Shown: positions 1 through 7,099 of the stretch, piece by piece
Layout: each line of letters begins with the position of its first letter
Numbering within the stretch: the stretch's first letter is position 1
Source: Sediminibacterium goheungense
GTDB lineage: Bacteria > Bacteroidota > Bacteroidia > Chitinophagales > Chitinophagaceae
Length of the DNA stretch: 64,000 nt
NCBI RefSeq assembly: GCF_004361915.1
Contig: NZ_SNWP01000010.1
Location: forward strand, 62,001-126,000
Direction of reading: 5' to 3'
The notes under the pieces: generated by a model
Databases searched by the model: none
Told to the model about the DNA's origin: nothing
The model's input: the letters and a program-made list of their open reading frames with translations, nothing else
Position numbers and translations under genes: made by a program

Positions 1-134
1 AAGGTATTGGTGGCGCCGGCATTACCACTGCCATAGTCGCGGATATCAATACCAAAAAATGATTTGCTGACCCAAATAGCGGTGGGAACCGATCCAATCA
101 TATAAGCCAGAGCAATGAGCAATAGTTCATTCAT
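1..134 (-). CDS. plsY: Glycerol-3-phosphate acyltransferase PlsY, 5' part only
   Basis: The reverse strand from 134 reads MNELLLIALAYMIGSVPTAI, then WVSKSFFGIDIRDYGSGNAG and ATNT, before running off the window. The first membrane helix, the GSVPTA stretch and the RDYGSGNAGATNT motif are the N-terminal signature of PlsY, the membrane enzyme that acylates glycerol-3-phosphate with acyl-phosphate at the start of phospholipid synthesis. About 44 residues of a roughly 200-residue family are visible. The ATG at 134 is the natural start: it opens directly on the first helix and has a good -7 promoter box upstream. It is divided from prmA, also minus strand, by about 80 bp. Confidence 0.9.
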   Translation of the reverse strand, partial: MNELLLIALAYMIGSVPTAIWVSKSFFGIDIRDYGSGNAGATNT

Positions 135-160
135 CGGGGGGTGGTTGAAGTTTGGAAGTA

Positions 161-168
161 CAAATATA
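161..168 (-). promoter_or_regulatory. -7 promoter box of plsY
   Basis: On the minus strand this reads TATATTTG, a perfect match to the Bacteroidota -7 consensus TAnnTTTG, about 26 nt before the plsY ATG. No clear TTTG -33 box is seen at the usual distance. The same gap (135-214) also holds a small palindrome CCCC-AAT-GGGG at 200-210, just downstream of prmA. Confidence 0.6.
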
Positions 169-214
169 CTTAAAATGAAGATAATGATAACTTAACATAC
201 CCCAATGGGGAAAA

Positions 215-1027
215 TTAGCCCCTGAGTCGCATGGCTATCCACGCCCCTTTTTGGATGGTTTTGATATGCTGCCAACCCAATGGTTTACAGGCGGTTATTA
301 TATCGTTTTCGTCCTCCAGCAGCAAACCACTCAGTATGATCTCTCCGCCAGGTATGACAGATTTAGCAAGTAGTGGCAGGTTATCAAGGATGATGTTCTT
401 ATTAATATTTGCAATTACAATTTCATATGGCTTATCAACAAAAGCAGTATCATTCTTTTGAATATCAATACATTGACATTTGTTTATTAAAGTATTTTCT
501 GAAGCATTCTCTACGCACCAGTCGTCATAATCCACGGCCAGTATTGCTGTAGCTCCCAGTTTTTCAGCGAGGATGGCCAGAATACCGGTTCCGGTTCCAA
601 AATCAAACACAGTTTTATCCTGAAAATCAATCTCCCGCATCAATTGCATCACCGAAAATGTAGTGGCATGGTGACCTGTACCAAAGCTCATTTTGGGGGT
701 AATCACAATTTCATGCTGGATACCGGTAAGGGGCGCATGAAAGCCTGCCCTGATTCCCACAAAATCATCTACCAGCACGGGTTCAAAATTTGATTCCCAG
801 ACTGCATTCCAATTTTCTTTTTTAATAATTGATTTAGAATAACTTAGATTCATTTGCTCAATTATTTGCTTTAATTCATTTTCATTGAATTTCTCTTCTT
901 CAGCATAAGCTTTTAACGCTGTTTCCGATTCTTCAAAACCATCAAAACCAGCTTCTGCCAGTTGGGCAATCAATAACTCACGGATACTTTCTTCTGTTAC
1001 GGGAATGAGGATTTGGTAATGATTCAT
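215..1027 (-). CDS. prmA: Ribosomal protein L11 methyltransferase PrmA
   Basis: A 270-residue protein. An N-terminal substrate-recognition part (about 1-75) is followed by a class I SAM-dependent methyltransferase fold. Diagnostic pieces are PKMSFGTGHHATT (about 111-123), the SAM-binding motif FDFGTGTGIL (141-150), the acidic VDYDD (about 165) and the catalytic-region ANINKNI (about 206). PrmA methylates ribosomal protein L11 in the cytoplasm. Slightly short for the family (about 290), as is common in Bacteroidota. It lies downstream of pnp on the same strand, but a strong terminator hairpin stands between them, so it is probably transcribed separately. Confidence 0.93.
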   Translation of the reverse strand: MNHYQILIPVTEESIRELLIAQLAEAGFDGFEESETALKAYAEEEKFNENELKQIIEQMNLSYSKSIIKKENWNAVWESNFEPVLVDDFVGIRAGFHAPLTGIQHEIVITPKMSFGTGHHATTFSVMQLMREIDFQDKTVFDFGTGTGILAILAEKLGATAILAVDYDDWCVENASENTLINKCQCIDIQKNDTAFVDKPYEIVIANINKNIILDNLPLLAKSVIPGGEIILSGLLLEDENDIITACKPLGWQHIKTIQKGAWIAMRLRG

Positions 1028-1104
1028 TGAAATTTGAAAATTTTAAAATTATGGGGGGACATCCGCCTGTGGCGTTGAGTATATGGTGATGAATGGGTGG
1101 TTAC

Positions 1105-1137
1105 AATAAGACCTCCTGATGTTCAGGAGGTCTTATT
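1105..1137. terminator. Terminator hairpin between pnp and prmA
   Basis: A perfect 15-bp inverted repeat, AATAAGACCTCCTGA and its complement, around the 3-nt loop TGT. Its ends are AT-rich on both strands, so it can act in either direction. It lies about 40 nt after the pnp stop codon and is the likely end of the rpsO-pnp transcript. Confidence 0.75.
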
Positions 1138-1170
1138 TCGATATTCAATATTCGTTATTCAATATTACTC
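1138..1170. repeat. Short word repeat after pnp (TATTCAATATTCG type)
   Basis: Imperfect tandem copies of a TATTCAATATT word (TATTCAATATTCG, then TTATTCAATATTACT) fill the space between the pnp stop codon at 1177 and the terminator at 1105-1137. The position, directly after a stop codon and outside a terminator core, is the same as for the larger word-repeat families elsewhere in the window, but the sequence is different. The remainder of the gap to prmA (1028-1104) shows only an AT-rich stretch (AATTTGAAAATTTTAAAATT). Confidence 0.5.
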
Positions 1171-1176
1171 GGTTCT

Positions 1177-3324
1177 TCAGGCTTCTTCTTCGCGGGGCTT
1201 TCCACCTTCAGGCTTCGGCATCAGTGCTTTGCGGCTGAGTTTGAATTTACCTGTTTTGGGGTCAAGACCCACCAGTTTCACTTTTACCATATCGCCTTCG
1301 TTGAAGAGTCCTTCCATGCTTTCAAGGCGCTTCCAGCTGATTTCGCTGATATGCAGCAAACCCTGTTTGCCTGGCATGAATTCCACAAAAGCACCAAATT
1401 CCTTGATACCTTTTACCGGACCTTCATATACATCTCCAACCGTAGGTGTTGCAGTAATACCTCTCACCCATGCTACTGCTTTATCAACAGATTCTTTATT
1501 GGCTGAGAAAATGCTTACTTCACCGGTATTGCCTACTTCTTCGATATTGATAGTAGTGCCGGTTTCGCGCTGAATCTCCTGGATTACCTTACCACCAGGT
1601 CCGATTACCGCACCGATAAATTCTTTGTCGATGATGAGTTTCACCATACGTGGCGCATGTGGCTTCACATCCGGACGGTGTGCAGGAATACATTCATACA
1701 TAGCATCCAGGATATGTAAACGACCCTTACGAGCTTGCTCCAATGCTTCGCGCATTACATCCATGCTCAGACCATCTACTTTGATATCCATCTGAACACC
1801 ACAGATACCATCGCGGGTACCGGTTACTTTAAAGTCCATATCACCCAGATGATCTTCATCGCCCAGGATATCCGTCAGGATTGCATATTTACCATCTTCA
1901 CGGGTAATCAATCCCATAGCTACCCCACTTACGTGTTTAGGTACAGGTACACCTGCATCCATCAGCGCCAGTGAACCGGCACAAACGGTAGCCATTGATG
2001 ATGAACCATTACTTTCCAGAATATCACTCACCACACGTACAGTGTATGCGTAGTTGCTGCTATCAGGCATCATCTGCTTCAGCGAGCGCATGGCAAGATT
2101 ACCATGCCCTACTTCGCGACGGCTCTGACCACGCATCATTTTCACCTCTCCGGTGCTGAATGGCGGGAAATTATAATGGAGATAGAATTTAGAATCTACT
2201 GATTTGGCTGCACTTTCAACCAGCAGGTCATCCAGTTTGGTACCGAATGTTACTGTGGTGAGCGACTGTGTTTCGCCACGGGTAAACAATGCTGAACCAT
2301 GCGGTGTTGGCAATGGATCTACTTCCATGGCCAGCGGACGTACCTCATCGAGTTTACGGCCATCCAGACGGAAACGGTCATCGATGATCATGCTGCGAAC
2401 TACTTCCCATTTCAGGTCTTCATAGTATTTCTTGGCAAGTTTTTTATCCAGATCGGAAATATCTTCTCCCAAACTGGCGATCAGTTCATCTTTCAATGCA
2501 CTGTAGGCATCGCTACGTTCGTGTTTGGCAGAACCTTTGCGTGAAATTTCATACACACGGTCTTTGGCAAAAGCATATACTTTCGCTTTCAGCTCCTCAT
2601 TCTGCTCAGGTTTTTTATAATCGCGCATGGTTGTTACACCTTTCTTTGCTCTTAATTCTGCCTGTGCCTTGATATGAACACGGATGGCATCATGTGCCAG
2701 TTCCAATGCTTTTACCAGATCAGCTTCGCCACATTCTTTGGCTTCACCTTCCACCATCATCAGATTCTTTTCCGTAGCTGCGATGATGAATTCCAGGTCA
2801 GATTTCTCTAACTCAGAACGTGTGGGGTTAATGATAAACTGACCATCTACACGGCCAATTCTTACTTCACTGATGATTTCTTTAATGGGAATATCTGAAA
2901 CAGCCAGTGCAGCTGATGCAGCCAGACAAGCCAGTGAATCGGGCAATACTTCTTCATCACTGGAGATAAGGCTTACGAGTACCTGCACATCGCAGAGATA
3001 ATCTTCTGGAAATAATGGACGTAATGCACGATCGATCAAACGGCTGGTGAGAATTTCATAGTCGTTCAGACGGGCTTCACGCTTAAAAAATGAACCGGGA
3101 ATACGGCCTGCAGAAGCAAACTTTTCCTGGTAATCAACACTCAAAGGGAAGAAATCCTGTCCCTCCCTGGGTTCTTTATTGGCAACAACAGTGGCTAAAA
3201 GCACACAGTTGCCCTGACGCACGGTAACGGCGCCATCTGCCTGACGGGCCAGTTTACCGGTTTCGATGGTAACGATGCGGTTGCCACCGAGATCAAAACT
3301 GACACTGATTGGTTGTGATAACAT
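1177..3324 (-). CDS. pnp: Polyribonucleotide nucleotidyltransferase (PNPase)
   Basis: A 715-residue phosphorolytic 3'-5' exoribonuclease of mRNA decay. Two RNase PH-like halves are joined by an all-helical linker. A KH domain follows at about 557-624, with the GxxG loop in VIGPGGKVIQEI, and then an S1 domain at about 629-698 (GDVYEGPVKGIKEFGAFVEF). Length and domain order are standard for PNPase, and the short acidic tail (PREEEA) is unremarkable. The gene follows rpsO, the conserved bacterial arrangement, with a stem-loop in the 155-bp gap, and is followed by a bidirectional terminator. Confidence 0.98.
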   Translation of the reverse strand: MLSQPISVSFDLGGNRIVTIETGKLARQADGAVTVRQGNCVLLATVVANKEPREGQDFFPLSVDYQEKFASAGRIPGSFFKREARLNDYEILTSRLIDRALRPLFPEDYLCDVQVLVSLISSDEEVLPDSLACLAASAALAVSDIPIKEIISEVRIGRVDGQFIINPTRSELEKSDLEFIIAATEKNLMMVEGEAKECGEADLVKALELAHDAIRVHIKAQAELRAKKGVTTMRDYKKPEQNEELKAKVYAFAKDRVYEISRKGSAKHERSDAYSALKDELIASLGEDISDLDKKLAKKYYEDLKWEVVRSMIIDDRFRLDGRKLDEVRPLAMEVDPLPTPHGSALFTRGETQSLTTVTFGTKLDDLLVESAAKSVDSKFYLHYNFPPFSTGEVKMMRGQSRREVGHGNLAMRSLKQMMPDSSNYAYTVRVVSDILESNGSSSMATVCAGSLALMDAGVPVPKHVSGVAMGLITREDGKYAILTDILGDEDHLGDMDFKVTGTRDGICGVQMDIKVDGLSMDVMREALEQARKGRLHILDAMYECIPAHRPDVKPHAPRMVKLIIDKEFIGAVIGPGGKVIQEIQRETGTTINIEEVGNTGEVSIFSANKESVDKAVAWVRGITATPTVGDVYEGPVKGIKEFGAFVEFMPGKQGLLHISEISWKRLESMEGLFNEGDMVKVKLVGLDPKTGKFKLSRKALMPKPEGGKPREEEA

Positions 3325-3421
3325 AATTCTTTTTTGTAGTTGGGATCAGGCTGTACAGGCGGGAAAAGTACAACATACCCCGGTTAGGAAATGATCAGAA
3401 ATCAGGTATTGACACAAATAA

Positions 3422-3458
3422 CTATTCCCAACCGTTCAAAAGTACCAGTTGGGAATAG
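3422..3458. promoter_or_regulatory. Stem-loop in the rpsO-pnp spacer
   Basis: CTATTCCCAAC (3422-3432) pairs perfectly with GTTGGGAATAG (3448-3458) over a 15-nt loop, 22 nt downstream of the rpsO stop. In other bacteria the rpsO-pnp spacer holds a hairpin that partly terminates transcription and is processed to regulate pnp. This one is in the same position, but its function here is inferred. Confidence 0.55.
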
Positions 3459-3479
3459 CATGTATCATAGACTGAAAAA

Positions 3480-3752
3480 TTATTTTCTCAGACCCAGTTT
3501 CTCGATCAGTGCACGATAGCCCTGCAGGTTATTTTTCTGCATGTATGTAAGCAAACGCTTACGCTGGCCTACCATCTGCATCAGACCACGGTGAGTGGAA
3601 TAATCTTTTTTATTGGCTTGTAAGTGCTTTGAAATGTGGGCAATACGCTCAGTCAGCATAGCTACCTGTGCTTCAATTGAACCCGTGTTAGTGGCTTTTC
3701 CACCAAATTCAGCAAAAATGCTGGCTTTTTTTTCTGTTGTTAAATGAGACAT
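3480..3752 (-). CDS. rpsO: 30S ribosomal protein S15
   Basis: A 90-residue protein with the usual length and motifs of S15: GSIEAQVAMLTERI, HISKHLQANKKDYSTHRGL, and QRKRLLTYMQKNN with the closing YRALIEKLGLRK. It binds 16S rRNA in the small-subunit platform. It is the first gene of the rpsO-pnp pair, with its own promoter box about 54 nt upstream. Confidence 0.98.
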   Translation of the reverse strand: MSHLTTEKKASIFAEFGGKATNTGSIEAQVAMLTERIAHISKHLQANKKDYSTHRGLMQMVGQRKRLLTYMQKNNLQGYRALIEKLGLRK

Positions 3753-3805
3753 CTGAAAATGTTTAATAGACTCCGGAATGTTTTCCTCTTATTTTTTATC
3801 GGCTG

Positions 3806-3813
3806 CAAAGGTA
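3806..3813 (-). promoter_or_regulatory. -7 promoter box of rpsO
   Basis: The minus strand reads TACCTTTG, a perfect TAnnTTTG match, 54 nt before the rpsO ATG. The 269-bp divergent gap to rnz (3753-4021) otherwise contains a short inverted repeat around CCTGT...ACAGG (about 3925-3943) and no coding sequence that I can support. I see no exact -7 box for rnz. Confidence 0.6.
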
Positions 3814-4021
3814 GGATATATCAGCCAAAATTGATAATTTTATGAACTGAATTTTACCCCCCTCTGTAGTTCCGGTTTTTCATCGGCTATTTGCTGCTAT
3901 AAATCCGGCCTTTTTATTGCATGCCTGTCCTGACATTTACAGGAACAAGAAAGCAATTTATTGATTTTCAACATAATAGCGTTTATTTTGTCAGAAATAA
4001 ACGAATCGTCAACCTGGGTTC

Positions 4022-4927
4022 ATGATGTTTGGAGTAACCATATTGGGCAATAATTCTGCGCTTCCGGCGTACGACAGGCACCCGACTGCCCAGGCTATAA
4101 CCCTTCATGAACAGGTTTTTTTGATTGATTGCGGCGAAGGCACCCAAATGCAGTTGGCCCGTTATAAGGTGAAAAGAGGGCGCATCAACCATATTTTTAT
4201 CTCTCATCTGCACGGCGATCATTATTTCGGTTTGATAGGGCTTATTACCAGTATGGGGCTGTTGGGCCGGGAGCAGGACCTTCATATTTACGGGCCGCCA
4301 CCATTGCTGCAGATCATCGAATTACAATTGGATGTAGCGTCTACTACCCTACCCTTTCAGCTTATTTTTCATGGACTGGAACAGGAAGGACTTATTCTGG
4401 ATCATCCTAAATTTTCAGTGGAATGCTTCAGTACCATGCATCGTATTCCCTGTTTCGGTTTTATTATCCGGGAGAAAAAGAAACCCCGGAAAATAAACCG
4501 GGATGCTGCTGTTGCCGCCAATATTCCGGCAGTTTACTACGAGCGACTAAAAAACGGGGATGATTATGAAACCCGGGATGGACAGGTTATCAAAAACGAA
4601 ACTGTTACCTATCCTAATACGCCCGGTCGCAGTTATGCTTTCAGTGCCGATACCATTTATGATCCGGCTATCGCTGAAAAAACAAAGGGCGTTAACATGC
4701 TGTATCATGAAACTACTTACCTGAAAGATCTTGAAGAACGCGCTGCTGCCCGTTTTCATTCTACTACGGTACAGGCTGCTACCATTGCAAAAAATGCCGG
4801 CGTTCAGCAATTGCTTATCGGACATTTCAGCAGCAAATATGAAACCCTAGACGCCTTTCTCACTGAAGCCCAATCCGTTTTTCCCAACACACAACTTGCG
4901 ATGGAAGGGACAACCTATTTAATTTGA
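4022..4927 (+). CDS. rnz: Ribonuclease Z
   Basis: A 301-residue metallo-beta-lactamase-fold endonuclease that trims tRNA 3' ends. The zinc motif SHLHGDH is at 61-67. Other family motifs are DCGEGTQ (about 36-42), FSADTIYD, YHETTY and IGHFSSKY. Two consecutive ATGs (4022, 4025) are possible starts; the second gives MFGVTILGNNSA, which matches the family's first beta strand. It is convergent with the esterase gene downstream, across a family E repeat. Confidence 0.95.
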   Translation: MMFGVTILGNNSALPAYDRHPTAQAITLHEQVFLIDCGEGTQMQLARYKVKRGRINHIFISHLHGDHYFGLIGLITSMGLLGREQDLHIYGPPPLLQIIELQLDVASTTLPFQLIFHGLEQEGLILDHPKFSVECFSTMHRIPCFGFIIREKKKPRKINRDAAVAANIPAVYYERLKNGDDYETRDGQVIKNETVTYPNTPGRSYAFSADTIYDPAIAEKTKGVNMLYHETTYLKDLEERAAARFHSTTVQAATIAKNAGVQQLLIGHFSSKYETLDAFLTEAQSVFPNTQLAMEGTTYLI

Positions 4928-4952
4928 TCCCTCCTTCGTCGGGATGACAATT

Positions 4953-5044
4953 TACAATTTGGAAATACATTTTATGAAGTATCAGTGATGACCTACTGTG
5001 ATAAAACTACCTCCATTTCCAAATTATCTCATTTCCAAATTGTA
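4953..5044. repeat. Family E inverted word repeat E1 (rnz / esterase)
   Basis: The left arm TACAATTTGGAAAT (4953-4966) and the right arm ATTTCCAAATTGTA (5031-5044) are perfect 14-bp inverted copies 64 nt apart. An extra copy, CCATTTCCAAATTATCTC, lies just before the right arm (about 5013-5030). The element fills the convergent gap between rnz and the esterase gene and runs into the esterase reading frame: its stop TGA (5029-5031) and last three codons are repeat sequence. A bidirectional terminator role is plausible but not shown. Confidence 0.6.
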
Positions 5045-6165
5045 CTCATCCACTTATAAAAATCACCAAACTCCTGTTTCCAGTAGGTTTCATTGTGCTG
5101 GCCAAGGGGATTGATGACGGTTCGGATGATGAAGCGTTGTTTTTTTTGAAGGATATCACTCATTTTCTGCAGATTGGGTACTGCATTGGAGGCTTCTTTA
5201 CTGCCTGTGTAAAGATAGAATGCCGGCATGGATGTGGTGGTAAAACCTTTCGCCAACTGATAGATATCGTTACTGAGTTGGAACGAAGGTGAAAATACAC
5301 CGGCACCTCCGAATACATCCGGATATTGTAATACGGTGTATAAACTGATGAGTCCGCCCATACTGCTACCCAGCACAAAATTATTTTCCGCCGATTTATA
5401 GGTACGGTACTTACTATCGATATAAGGCTTTAGTGTTTTAGCCAGAAATTCAGCATAGGCCTTGCCCTCACCTTTACCAAACTGTGGATGATCCCATGGA
5501 TTGTATTCATTCATTCTTTTATCACCGGCATGATCAATACCCACTACGATGCATTCTTTTTTTAGCTTTTGTTGCAATGTATCCAGACATTCGTCTACAC
5601 CCCATTCACCCGCAAAAGCTGTCTGATCATTGAAAAGATTTTGTCCGTCCTGCATATACAGTACAGGATAGTTCTTACCGGAAGTGGTATACCCTTTGGG
5701 GAGGTAGATCCAGATTTTTCTTTTTCGGTTGAGTTGGGGTATACTGAATGCCGTATCGATGATACGCACCTGCGGACTGGCGCTATATCGTTTGGGTTTA
5801 TCGGGATATTCATCTTTCCATCCGGGAATATCAAATTCGAGACTGAGGTCATTGTTTACTTCCAATACCCGGTCTGCAATATCGCGACCATCGGATAAGG
5901 TTTCTACTTTATCAAAACCACCTCGGGTAAATTTAAAGGCATAAGTACCCGGTGCCATATTCTTTAATACAATACTCCGCCGTGAACCACCAAAAGGCTT
6001 CAACTTATAATTCTCGTCTTTAGGATTCCAGTTATTGAAATTACCAGACACATAAATATCGTCATTAGCTTTTGTGGCAACCGTGTTTACAATCAGGCGA
6101 ACAGAGAATTGTGCCTGGGTTTGAATGGTTAGCAAGAAAGCACATGCTGTTATAAATCGTTTCAT
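5029..6165 (-). CDS. Secreted esterase with N-terminal glycogen-binding-like domain
   Basis: A 378-residue protein with a signal peptide (about 1-19, ending QTQAQ). Residues about 20-110 form an E-set/CBM48-like domain (VSGNFNNWNP, with GTYAFKF). Residues about 130-378 form a putative-esterase alpha/beta hydrolase (IWIYLPKGY, YPVLYMQDGQNLF, nucleophile in GSSMGG at about Ser268, likely catalytic His357 in LGQHNE). This architecture is shared with enterochelin-esterase-like and feruloyl-esterase-like enzymes; the substrate cannot be told from sequence. The last residues (TIWK) and the stop codon lie inside a family E repeat, so the C-terminus may have been remodelled. Confidence 0.85.
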   Translation of the reverse strand: MKRFITACAFLLTIQTQAQFSVRLIVNTVATKANDDIYVSGNFNNWNPKDENYKLKPFGGSRRSIVLKNMAPGTYAFKFTRGGFDKVETLSDGRDIADRVLEVNNDLSLEFDIPGWKDEYPDKPKRYSASPQVRIIDTAFSIPQLNRKRKIWIYLPKGYTTSGKNYPVLYMQDGQNLFNDQTAFAGEWGVDECLDTLQQKLKKECIVVGIDHAGDKRMNEYNPWDHPQFGKGEGKAYAEFLAKTLKPYIDSKYRTYKSAENNFVLGSSMGGLISLYTVLQYPDVFGGAGVFSPSFQLSNDIYQLAKGFTTTSMPAFYLYTGSKEASNAVPNLQKMSDILQKKQRFIIRTVINPLGQHNETYWKQEFGDFYKWMSTIWK

Positions 6166-6295
6166 ACAATTAAAGTACGAAACAGAACGGGCTTTGTTGC
6201 TTCTGAATGGTTAAAATCTTTTCTTTCCGTTGATTGATGTCCGGCGCCAGAAATGAAGAATTCGTTCCTGATACTTGATACTGGAGAAAAAGAAA

Positions 6296-6336
6296 AGCCA
6301 CAGATGGGCAGATTCTTAATCTGTGCATCTGTGGCT
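6296..6336 (-). terminator. Hairpin terminator downstream of the LolA-like gene
   Basis: AGCCACAGATGGGCAGATT (6296-6314) and AATCTGTGCATCTGTGGCT (6318-6336) pair at 17 of 19 positions over a 3-nt loop. On the minus strand the stem is followed by TTTTCTTTTTC, as expected of an intrinsic terminator for the gene ending at 6353. The stem is built from CAGAT/CTGTG words, in the style of the word repeats elsewhere. The rest of the 6166-6352 gap holds no gene; a short direct repeat (TGATACT twice, near 6270) is visible. Confidence 0.65.
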
Positions 6337-6352
6337 AAATAAAATCAATTAT

Positions 6353-6991
6353 TTAATCCAGTATTTCTACGTCCTTCGGATATTTTGAAGGATTGAACAC
6401 AAAGAGATTATCAGCAAGGTTTTTATTGGGAACAATATTGGTAAAACTTACCTGTACAGTATTGTTTCCTTTATCAAGAATAACTGCACGGGTGATCATG
6501 TTTTTTATTTTGTCAACAAAAATGTTCACTTTAGAGAAATTCTTTCTGCTATCGATCGGCTTCATTTCAATCTCATGAACATTTCCTTTTGTTGCGATTA
6601 AACGATAGGTAAAGTCCTTATCATAAGAACCGGAAAGAATTTTTTGAGGTGTAAGGGTTTGTCCGGCATCCTCTACTGCTGAAACGGTGATGGTTTTGCT
6701 GCCATCAAAATTGTATGTTTTGGCGCCATCGCAAAGAATTTCTGTTTTGCCTTCCTTCAACACATATTTCTCTCCTTTTGTAACGATGGTACCAGTTTTC
6801 GTACCATTGTTGACCCCTCTGCTTGAAACTGATTTTATGCTAAACCCAGCAGAGATTGTTTTATAAGTTTTTACTGTTTTACTTACCGCATCCAGTATTT
6901 TCTTTGCATTAGGGTCATTCTGAGCCTGAACCTGAAATACCATCGCCAATATCACCAAAGCAACCGAGTATAATTTCTTCATTCTTTTCAT
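6353..6991 (-). CDS. LolA-like outer-membrane lipoprotein carrier
   Basis: A 212-residue protein with a signal peptide (cleavage about FQVQAQ-ND). The body matches the LolA-like fold: ILDAVSKTVKTYKTISAGF, EKYVLKEGKTEILCDGAKTYNF, and KNFSKVNIFVDKIKNMITRA near the end. LolA proteins carry lipoproteins across the periplasm; in Bacteroidota the homologue commonly sits beside ftsK, as here. The spacing to ftsK is 108 bp with an own -7 box, so it is not strictly co-transcribed. ATGs at 6991 and 6982 are both possible; with the promoter at 7001-7008 the second gives a more ordinary leader. Confidence 0.85.
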   Translation of the reverse strand: MKRMKKLYSVALVILAMVFQVQAQNDPNAKKILDAVSKTVKTYKTISAGFSIKSVSSRGVNNGTKTGTIVTKGEKYVLKEGKTEILCDGAKTYNFDGSKTITVSAVEDAGQTLTPQKILSGSYDKDFTYRLIATKGNVHEIEMKPIDSRKNFSKVNIFVDKIKNMITRAVILDKGNNTVQVSFTNIVPNKNLADNLFVFNPSKYPKDVEILD

Positions 6992-7000
6992 TTAAGGGCG

Positions 7001-7008
7001 CAAATATA
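7001..7008 (-). promoter_or_regulatory. -7 promoter box of the LolA-like gene
   Basis: The minus strand reads TATATTTG, a perfect -7 consensus, 9 nt before the upstream ATG and 18 nt before the second ATG. The transcript would have almost no leader if the first ATG were used. Confidence 0.6.
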
Positions 7009-7099
7009 AGTTTTACTGTTTTGTATGACAGTTTGTGGGCTGAATAGTTTAGAGGAACGGTCTCAGATATTGTTATAAATCGGTGAAAATGAGCCTTTC

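Noticed and set aside
3814..4021. Small RNA gene in the rpsO-rnz spacer
   Set aside because: Only a 5-bp inverted repeat and AT-rich sequence are visible; nothing supports a transcript.
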